NCBI GenBank assembly: GCA_958354085.1
Contig: CATWUX010000141.1
Coordinates: 1 to 5,632, forward strand
Reading direction: 5' to 3'
DNA length: 5,632 nt
Source of the DNA: an uncultured Oscillospiraceae bacterium
Lineage (GTDB): Bacteria > Bacillota > Clostridia > Oscillospirales > Acutalibacteraceae
Part shown: piece after piece, positions 1 through 4,420 of the stretch
Position numbering within the stretch: position 1 is the stretch's first letter
Layout of the letters: each line of letters begins with the position of its first letter
The notes under the pieces: model-generated
Told to the model about the DNA's origin: nothing
What the model saw: the letters and a program-made list of their open reading frames with translations, nothing else
Databases searched by the model: none
Made by a program: the position numbers and the translations under genes

Positions 1-1
1 C

Positions 2-775
2 AAGGAAGTAGACAAGCTCACCGAATTCGTCCGCGGTATCGGCGCCAAGGGCTTGGCGTGGGTGCGCTGGGTGGAGGAAGCTCCGGCTTCCTCGTTCGGC
101 AAATTCCTCACCGAGAATGAAATGACCGCCCTGTTGAACGCCGCCGGCGCCGAGCGGGGCGACGTGGTGCTGATCGTTGCCGATACTGTGAAAAAGCATG
201 TGCTGACCACGCTGGGCGCACTGCGTCTGGAGGTCGCGAACAAGCTGAATATTGCCCGCGAGGGATACAATTTGCTGTGGATCACCGAGTTCCCCTTCTT
301 TGAATGGGACGAGGAGGCCGGACAGTATGTGGCGATGCACCATCCTTTTACCGCGCCGTTGGACGAGTGCGTGGAGTATTTGGACAGTGCGCCGGATAAG
401 GTGTTTGCCAAAGCGTACGACATGGTGCTCAACGGTATTGAACTGGCGAGCGGTTCGATTCGGATCACCGATCCGGAGCTGCAGGGACGTATGTTCCGTG
501 CGCTGGGTTTGTCGGATGAAGAGGCGCAGGAGAAATTTGGTTTCCTGACCAACGCGTTCCGCTATGGCGCGCCGCCGCACGGCGGCATGGGTATCGGGTT
601 GGATCGTCTGGTTATGCAGATGCTGGGTGCGCCGACGCTTCGCGACGTGATTGCATTCCCGAAAGTGCAGAACATGACCGAGCTGATGACCGAATGTCCG
701 GCAGCCGTGGATACGCAGCAGCTGCGGGATTTGGGTATTGCGATTGTGAAAACCGAATCGGCTTCGGAAAAATAA
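2..775 (+). CDS. aspS: Aspartyl-tRNA synthetase, C-terminal part (5' end outside window)
   Basis: Cytoplasmic class II aminoacyl-tRNA synthetase that charges tRNA-Asp with aspartate using ATP. The reading frame is open from base 2 and gives 257 residues before TAA, against about 590 for the whole bacterial enzyme. It starts inside the protein (KEVDKLTEFVRGIGAKGLAW), so the TTG at 53 is not a real start. The fragment covers the bacterial-type insertion (GAD-like) domain and the end of the catalytic core. Visible signatures, numbered within the fragment, are EFPFFEWDEE (about 96-105), the conserved HHPFT (113-117), NGIELASGSIR (about 144-154), and class II motif 3 as GIGLDRL (197-203) with its ATP-binding arginine. 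Motifs 1 and 2 and the anticodon-binding domain lie upstream of the window, so whether the enzyme also charges tRNA-Asn cannot be judged. It ends at a hairpin shared with the convergent gene. Identification is secure. Confidence 0.97.
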   Translation, partial: KEVDKLTEFVRGIGAKGLAWVRWVEEAPASSFGKFLTENEMTALLNAAGAERGDVVLIVADTVKKHVLTTLGALRLEVANKLNIAREGYNLLWITEFPFFEWDEEAGQYVAMHHPFTAPLDECVEYLDSAPDKVFAKAYDMVLNGIELASGSIRITDPELQGRMFRALGLSDEEAQEKFGFLTNAFRYGAPPHGGMGIGLDRLVMQMLGAPTLRDVIAFPKVQNMTELMTECPAAVDTQQLRDLGIAIVKTESASEK

Positions 776-777
776 AT

Positions 778-821
778 AAGCTAAAGGCTGCCGCTGGTTT
801 CAGCGGCAGCCTTTAGCTTTT
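778..821. terminator. Bidirectional intrinsic terminator between convergent aspS and mutarotase gene
   Basis: A perfect 19-base-pair inverted repeat pairs 778-796 with 801-819 around a 4-base loop (GTTT). On the + strand it starts 3 bases after the aspS stop and is followed by only four T (818-821). On the minus strand it lies 15 bases after the mutarotase stop and is followed by a longer U-rich run, read across positions 779 to 768. The shape fits a Rho-independent terminator serving both directions, with the better U-tract for the minus-strand unit. Confidence 0.85.
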
Positions 822-833
822 GCGGTGATGACA

Positions 834-1151
834 TCATGCGAGGAAGAATACCGGCGTGAGCATGGGCTGTGCGCCTGTTTCCGGATCCATCTCCATGATC
901 AGAACATCCTTCATATAGGCATTCCAGCGATCCACGACCGGACTTTCCGCCTGCACTTTTGCAGCAAATGCCGCGCCGTGGGCGCATTCATAATAGCCGA
1001 ACAACTCGTCACCGGTATTCCAGATGGTATAGTTGCCGATTCCCGCTTGCTTGAGCACCTCCACCAATTCCGGCCAGATTTCGTTGTGCCGGCGAATATA
1101 TTCTTCTTTTTGCCCGGGAACGATTCGCGCCTTCCATGCATAACGCTCCAT
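834..1151 (-). CDS. L-rhamnose mutarotase family protein (RhaM/DUF718)
   Basis: A 105-residue protein matching RhaM of Escherichia coli (104 residues) in length and layout. RhaM is a small cytoplasmic dimeric alpha-beta barrel enzyme that interconverts the alpha and beta anomers of L-rhamnose. The signature EEYIRRHNEIWPEL lies at residues 16-29. It places Tyr18 and His22 at the positions of the RhaM active-site pair, and Tyr41 and the RWNAYMKDV segment (75-83) also line up. Where RhaM has a second Trp (RWW), this protein has Asn77. The ATG (1149-1151 on the complement) follows a purine-rich GGGAAAGGAAAG ribosome site. The gene lies 33 bases downstream of mtnN on the same strand, so the two are probably co-transcribed. 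No other rhamnose gene is in the window, so the substrate could be another sugar or none. Family call is strong, exact substrate less so. Confidence 0.85.
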   Translation of the reverse strand: MERYAWKARIVPGQKEEYIRRHNEIWPELVEVLKQAGIGNYTIWNTGDELFGYYECAHGAAFAAKVQAESPVVDRWNAYMKDVLIMEMDPETGAQPMLTPVFFLA

Positions 1152-1184
1152 GCTTTTCTCTTTCCTTTCCCTGTTGGTGTGTCT

Positions 1185-1892
1185 TTAAATAAGCTGCAAC
1201 AGCTTACATACAATCTGTGCGGAAGTTGCAGCCGCGGCTTTTTCAAATTCATCAAAGGATACGGAGGCTTCCTGCCCGGCCAAATCCGAAATGGCGCGCA
1301 CGACCACGAAGGGGACATGGTTGGCACAGGCAACCTGCGCTACCGCTGCGCCTTCCATTTCCGCTGCGGCTGCGCCGAAGCGTGTGAGAAGCTCTTGCTT
1401 GAGTGCGGAGTCGGATACAAAAATATCGCCGGAAACGATCGTGCCGTCCATACAATGCTGCGTGGTCAGTACCGCTTCGGCCGCTGCGTGAAAACGGGCG
1501 CGCCAACCGGCGTCCGCCGGATAGCGGGTAGGCTGCGCCGTGTCGCCGCCGCTGCACATATACCCTTTAGCGTATCCGAAAGCAGTAGCATCAAAATCGT
1601 GCTGGATCGCATCGGTGCTGATGACGATATCGCCGATCGACAAAGCGGGATCCAATCCGCCGGCCACTCCTGTGTTGATGACCGCGTCCACCTGATAGCG
1701 GTCGATCATGACCTGCGTGCACATGGCGGCGCAAACCTTGCCGATACCGCACTGCGCGATGACGACGTTGATTCCCTCCAGCGTGCCGGTATAGAACCGC
1801 GTGCCGGCTGTTTCCTGTATTTTTGTATCGGTCAACTGTTCCAGCAGCAGCTTGACCTCCGATTCCATGGCGCCTAAAATTCCCAGCTTCAT
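1185..1892 (-). CDS. mtnN: 5'-methylthioadenosine/S-adenosylhomocysteine nucleosidase
   Basis: Cytoplasmic MTA/SAH nucleosidase (Pfs). It hydrolyses the glycosidic bond of methylthioadenosine and S-adenosylhomocysteine, releasing adenine. This removes by-products of methylation and polyamine synthesis and provides S-ribosylhomocysteine for LuxS. At 235 residues it has the usual family length. MKLGILGAMESEV at the N terminus carries the catalytic Glu12. VINTGVAGGL (71-80) is the ribose/phosphorylase-fold glycine loop. AEMEGAA (177-183) carries Glu180, equivalent to E. coli Glu174. VVRAISDLA (197-205) carries the catalytic Asp203, equivalent to Asp197. All key residues are present. The start is supported by an AAAGGA ribosome site 10 bases upstream and by a promoter at 1926-1954. 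It is the first gene of a minus-strand unit with the mutarotase gene. Very confident. Confidence 0.97.
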   Translation of the reverse strand: MKLGILGAMESEVKLLLEQLTDTKIQETAGTRFYTGTLEGINVVIAQCGIGKVCAAMCTQVMIDRYQVDAVINTGVAGGLDPALSIGDIVISTDAIQHDFDATAFGYAKGYMCSGGDTAQPTRYPADAGWRARFHAAAEAVLTTQHCMDGTIVSGDIFVSDSALKQELLTRFGAAAAEMEGAAVAQVACANHVPFVVVRAISDLAGQEASVSFDEFEKAAAATSAQIVCKLLQLI

Positions 1893-1925
1893 ATCGCTTC
1901 GTTCCTTTCGCAGTTCTTTCCAAGT

Positions 1926-1954
1926 ATTGTATCACAGCTTTTTTCACATTGCAA
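1926..1954 (-). promoter_or_regulatory. Sigma-A type promoter for mtnN and the mutarotase gene
   Basis: Read on the minus strand, there is a -35 box TTGCAA (1949-1954), a 17-base spacer and a -10 box TACAAT (1926-1931). The spacer ends in TGA, so the -10 is of the extended TGnTATAAT type. The predicted start site near 1919 leaves an untranslated leader of about 27 bases before the mtnN ATG. No other good promoter is seen between mtnN and the mutarotase gene. Confidence 0.7.
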
Positions 1955-2063
1955 TGCGTAACGTCCTTGCTTTTCGGTCGCCTCGGCGTCGGCTTTTGTG
2001 CGGTGAACGGGATATCCAGGGGAGGAGGATTCGAATTCGGTTGATATTCCGGTTTGATTAGGA
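1955..2063. other. Intergenic stretch, no gene seen
   Basis: This is the GC-richer half of the 332-base gap between the divergent mtnN and alcohol dehydrogenase genes (1893-2224). It contains short palindromes (GGATATCC, GAATTC) and a purine run AGGGGAGGAGG at 2018-2028 that looks like a ribosome site. That run is followed only by a seven-codon TTG frame (2041-2061, stop included). No recognisable promoter, RNA or coding sequence is visible here. The regulatory signals for the two flanking genes lie on either side of it. Confidence 0.6.
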
Positions 2064-2081
2064 TTGTTAAAGTTTTGACAT
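2064..2081. promoter_or_regulatory. Candidate Rex operator, site 1
   Basis: TTGTTAAAGTTTTGACAT compares with the Firmicutes Rex consensus TTGTTAANNNNTTAACAA. The left half-site matches 7 of 7 and the right half 5 of 7. Rex is a repressor that senses the NADH/NAD+ ratio and commonly controls alcohol dehydrogenase genes in Clostridia. The site includes a TTGACA hexamer (2075-2080) that could itself be a -35 box, although no good -10 box stands 16-18 bases downstream of it. The assignment is by pattern only. Confidence 0.5.
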
Positions 2082-2116
2082 ATTCCAACTTTATATGAGC
2101 TTATTCCTTTTATACA

Positions 2117-2146
2117 TTACCCGAAACGGAAAAAGTATGATATATT
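2117..2146 (+). promoter_or_regulatory. Candidate extended -10 promoter for the alcohol dehydrogenase gene
   Basis: An extended -10 element, TGA followed by TATATT, spans 2138-2146 (hexamer 2141-2146, 5 of 6 to TATAAT). An overlapping TATGAT (2136-2141) is an alternative hexamer. Upstream is only a poor -35 match, TTACCC (2117-2122, 18-base spacer), as is usual for extended -10 promoters. The start site would be near 2153, giving a leader of about 70 bases. The match is moderate, but this is the best + strand candidate in the gap. Confidence 0.5.
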
Positions 2147-2154
2147 TTTAACAA
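2137..2154. promoter_or_regulatory. Candidate Rex operator, site 2, over the -10 box
   Basis: ATGATATATTTTTAACAA matches the Rex consensus with a perfect right half (TTAACAA, 2148-2154) and 4 of 7 in the left half. It overlaps the predicted -10 box and start site, the usual place for a repressor to block transcription. Its centre lies 73 bases from that of site 1, close to seven helical turns. AT-rich sequence raises the chance of a false match. Confidence 0.45.
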
Positions 2155-2224
2155 GCAAAGACGAAGCGGCGTTTCAGCATAACAGTTTCGCCACGTTGTC
2201 AAAATTTTTAGGAGGTAAATTAGT

Positions 2225-3436
2225 ATGGGACGTTTTACTCTGCCTCGTGATCTGTATCATGGAAAGGGCTCTTTGGAGGAGCTGAAGAATCTTACCGGTA
2301 AAAAAGCGATCGTCGTCGTTGGCGGCGGCAGCATGAAGCGTTTTGGTTTTCTGGATCGTGCGGTCCAGTATCTGCAGGAAGCCGGTATGACGGTGGAACT
2401 GTTTGAAGGGGTCGAGCCGGATCCGTCGGTAACGACCGTGATGAAGGGCGCCGAAGCGATGCGCAAGTTCCAGCCCGACTGGATCGTGGCCATGGGCGGC
2501 GGTTCTCCGATTGATGCCGCAAAAGCGATGTGGGCGTTCTACGAGTATCCGGAGTGCACCTTCGAGCAGCTGATCACGCCCTTCAGCTTCCCGACTCTGC
2601 GTACCAAAGCGCATTTCTGCGCGATTCCGTCCACTTCCGGCACTGCCACCGAGGTTACGGCTTTCTCGGTCATCACCGATTATGATAAGGGAATTAAGTA
2701 TCCGCTTGCGGACTTCAACATTACGCCGGACGTCGCCATCGTGGATCCGGATCTGGCCGAGACCATGCCCCAGAAGCTCACCGCCCATACCGGTATGGAC
2801 GCCATGACGCACGCGGTCGAAGCCTATGTGTCCACCCTGCATTGCAACTACACCGATCCGCTGGCGCTGCATGCCATTAAGATGATTCATAACGATCTGA
2901 AGAAGTCCTACGACGGGGATATGCAAGCGCGCGATCGTATGCACGATGCGCAGTGCCTGGCCGGTATGGCGTTCTCTAACGCCTTGTTGGGTATCGTCCA
3001 TTCCATGGCGCATAAGACGGGTGCGGCTTTCTCCGGCGGCCATATCATTCACGGCGCGGCGAATGCGATGTATCTGCCGAAGGTGATCAAATACAACGCC
3101 AAAAATCCGGAAGCGGCTGAGCGTTATGCGGAAATTGCCCGGTTCATCGACCTCAGGGGCACCACGACCGAAGAACTGGTTGACGCGCTGATTGCCGAGC
3201 TGCGTGAGATGAATAAGCAGCTCAACATCCCGCTGTCCATTCAGAACTACGGCGAGGGCGGCGTGCTTGCGGACAAGAGCATCATTGACGAGAAGGAATT
3301 TAACGACAAGCTGTCGATGGTTGCGGCCAACGCGATCGGCGATGCCTGCACCGGTTCCAACCCCCGTCAGCCCAGCCAGGAAGAAATGGAGAAGCTGCTG
3401 CTGGCTGTTTACTACGACCGCGAGATCGACTTCTAA
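2225..3436 (+). CDS. Iron-containing (group III) alcohol dehydrogenase
   Basis: A cytoplasmic, metal-dependent NAD(P)H-linked alcohol dehydrogenase of 403 residues, the normal family length, probably reducing a short-chain aldehyde in fermentation. The N-terminal dinucleotide domain has VVVGGGSMKRFG (30-41) and the pyrophosphate-binding MGGGSPIDAAK (90-100). The C-terminal helical domain supplies the predicted Fe ligands Asp192 and His196 (TGMDAMTHAVEA), His259 (VHSMAH) and His276 (HIIHGAANA). His263 corresponds to the conserved second His of that motif. The first GGGSxK loop resembles NADPH-using relatives such as YqhD and butanol dehydrogenases, so NADP(H) use is suggested but not proved. 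The substrate cannot be read from sequence. The start is firm: AGGAGG at 2210-2215 stands 9 bases before the ATG. It appears monocistronic, with a terminator 70 bases after the stop, and may be controlled by Rex. Confidence 0.95.
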   Translation: MGRFTLPRDLYHGKGSLEELKNLTGKKAIVVVGGGSMKRFGFLDRAVQYLQEAGMTVELFEGVEPDPSVTTVMKGAEAMRKFQPDWIVAMGGGSPIDAAKAMWAFYEYPECTFEQLITPFSFPTLRTKAHFCAIPSTSGTATEVTAFSVITDYDKGIKYPLADFNITPDVAIVDPDLAETMPQKLTAHTGMDAMTHAVEAYVSTLHCNYTDPLALHAIKMIHNDLKKSYDGDMQARDRMHDAQCLAGMAFSNALLGIVHSMAHKTGAAFSGGHIIHGAANAMYLPKVIKYNAKNPEAAERYAEIARFIDLRGTTTEELVDALIAELREMNKQLNIPLSIQNYGEGGVLADKSIIDEKEFNDKLSMVAANAIGDACTGSNPRQPSQEEMEKLLLAVYYDREIDF

Positions 3437-3467
3437 ACAAGATTTCCATGCTTTTGTAAGCGGGAGG

Positions 3468-3494
3468 ATAACCCTGACGAAAGGCCGGGGTTAT
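3468..3494 (+). other. Hairpin in the leader between the dehydrogenase gene and nfnA
   Basis: A 9-base-pair stem pairs 3468-3476 (ATAACCCTG) with 3486-3494 (CGGGGTTAT), including one U-G pair, around a 9-base loop. A 4-base-pair mini-hairpin precedes it (3450-3461) and the intrinsic terminator follows 11 bases later. It has no T-run of its own, so it is not a terminator. It resembles no riboswitch class I know and may be a processing or attenuation element, or simply part of the dehydrogenase 3' end. Confidence 0.4.
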
Positions 3495-3505
3495 GCCGAA
3501 ACAAC

Positions 3506-3543
3506 AAAGCGGAGCCGCTGACCAATAGTGGCTTCGCTTTTTT
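3506..3543 (+). terminator. Intrinsic terminator between the dehydrogenase gene and nfnA
   Basis: A 14-base-pair stem pairs 3506-3519 with 3527-3540, with two G-U pairs and no mismatch, around a 7-base loop (GACCAAT). It is followed by a run of six T (3538-3543). This is a well-formed Rho-independent terminator ending the alcohol dehydrogenase transcript. It ends only 33 bases before the nfnA ATG, and no clear promoter fits in between. It may therefore act as a partial terminator or attenuator for nfnAB. Confidence 0.85.
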
Positions 3544-3564
3544 CGAAAATAGCATAAATATCCG

Positions 3565-3569
3565 GGAGG
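3565..3569 (+). promoter_or_regulatory. Ribosome binding site deciding the nfnA start
   Basis: GGAGG stands 7 bases before the ATG at 3577, which is ideal spacing. A TTG two codons earlier (3571) is only 1 base from the motif and cannot be used with it, so nfnA is taken to start at 3577. Confidence 0.85.
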
Positions 3570-3576
3570 ATTGGAA

Positions 3577-4419
3577 ATGTATAAGATCCTTGAGAAAGTG
3601 GCGCTCAACCCCACGGTAACCAAAATGGTTATCGACGCGCCGCTCGTGGCGCAAAAGGCCGAGCCGGGGCAGTTCATTATATTCCGCACATTCGAGGACA
3701 GCGAACGGGTGCCGCTGACCATCGCGGACTACGATCGTGAAAAGGGCACCGTCACCATCATTTTTCAGATCGTCGGCGGCGCCACGATGGAGCTTAACAC
3801 CCGGAATGTAGGCGACTGCCTGACGGATTTTGTCGGGCCTCTCGGCACGCCGAGTCATGTGGACGGTCTCAAAAAAGTGGCGGTAGTCGGCGGAGGCGTT
3901 GGCTGCGCGATCGCCTATCCGATTGCCAAAAAGCTGCACAGCCTGGGCGCGGAGGTGCATGCTGTCGTCGGGTTCCGCAATAAGGAGCTTGTGATTCTGG
4001 AAAACGAATTCACAGCGGTTTCGGAAAAGCTTGTGATGATGACAGATGATGGCTCCTATGGGGAAAAAGGTCTGGTGACCAATGCACTGGAGAAGCTGAT
4101 CAAGGAAGGCAATCAGTATGATGAAGTGATTGCCATCGGTCCGTTGATCATGATGAAATTTGTCTGCAAGCTGACGAAAGAATATGGCATCAAGACCATC
4201 GTGTCCATGAATCCGATTATGATCGACGGCACCGGTATGTGCGGCGGATGCCGGCTGACGGTGGGCGGCCAAACAAAATTTGCTTGCGTGGATGGCCCGG
4301 ATTTTGACGGTCATGAAGTTGATTTTGATGAGGCGATGCACCGCGGCGGTATGTACCGCGAATTTGAAGCGCATGCCCGCGAGGCAGGCTGCAATCTGCT
4401 GCAAAAGGAGGTTGAGTGA
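3577..4419 (+). CDS. nfnA: NfnA, small subunit of NADH-dependent reduced ferredoxin:NADP+ oxidoreductase
   Basis: Small subunit (280 residues) of the cytoplasmic electron-bifurcating transhydrogenase NfnAB. With NfnB it couples NADH and reduced ferredoxin oxidation to the reduction of two NADP+, reversibly. It belongs to the ferredoxin-NADP reductase-like family that includes PyrK. The N-terminal FAD barrel runs to about residue 97 with the flavin motif RVPLT (44-48). The NAD(H)-binding domain starts at VAVVGGGVGCAIAYP (101-115). The C-terminal [2Fe-2S] loop reads Asp217-x4-Cys222-x2-Cys225-x11-Cys237. PyrK has a Cys where this protein has Asp217, and Asp is the known NfnA-type ligand, which separates it from dihydroorotate dehydrogenase electron-transfer subunits. 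Immediate linkage to nfnB confirms the call. The nfnA stop and nfnB ATG are separated by 1 base. Confidence 0.93.
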   Translation: MYKILEKVALNPTVTKMVIDAPLVAQKAEPGQFIIFRTFEDSERVPLTIADYDREKGTVTIIFQIVGGATMELNTRNVGDCLTDFVGPLGTPSHVDGLKKVAVVGGGVGCAIAYPIAKKLHSLGAEVHAVVGFRNKELVILENEFTAVSEKLVMMTDDGSYGEKGLVTNALEKLIKEGNQYDEVIAIGPLIMMKFVCKLTKEYGIKTIVSMNPIMIDGTGMCGGCRLTVGGQTKFACVDGPDFDGHEVDFDEAMHRGGMYREFEAHAREAGCNLLQKEVE

Positions 4420-4420
4420 T

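Noticed and set aside
825..1877. Plus-strand open frame of 350 codons
   Set aside because: Antisense to both mtnN and the mutarotase gene, which are firmly identified by active-site residues.
2018..2061. Strong ribosome-site-like run AGGGGAGGAGG with a short TTG frame
   Set aside because: The start would be 12 bases away and the frame has six sense codons; nothing supports translation.
1591..2088. Minus-strand frame of 165 codons crossing the mtnN promoter
   Set aside because: It overlaps the 5' part of mtnN in another frame and runs through the promoter; its N-terminal part has no recognisable fold.
2168..2192. GGCG/CGCC inverted repeat in the dehydrogenase leader
   Set aside because: Only 4 base pairs around a 17-base loop, with mismatches on both sides; too weak to call a regulatory structure.
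3474..3501. Hammerhead-ribozyme-like core: CTGACGA (3474-3480) followed by a 3-base-pair stem and GAAA (3498-3501)
   Set aside because: The sequence before the core cannot form stem I, and stem III would be only about 4 base pairs, so the three-way junction does not close.
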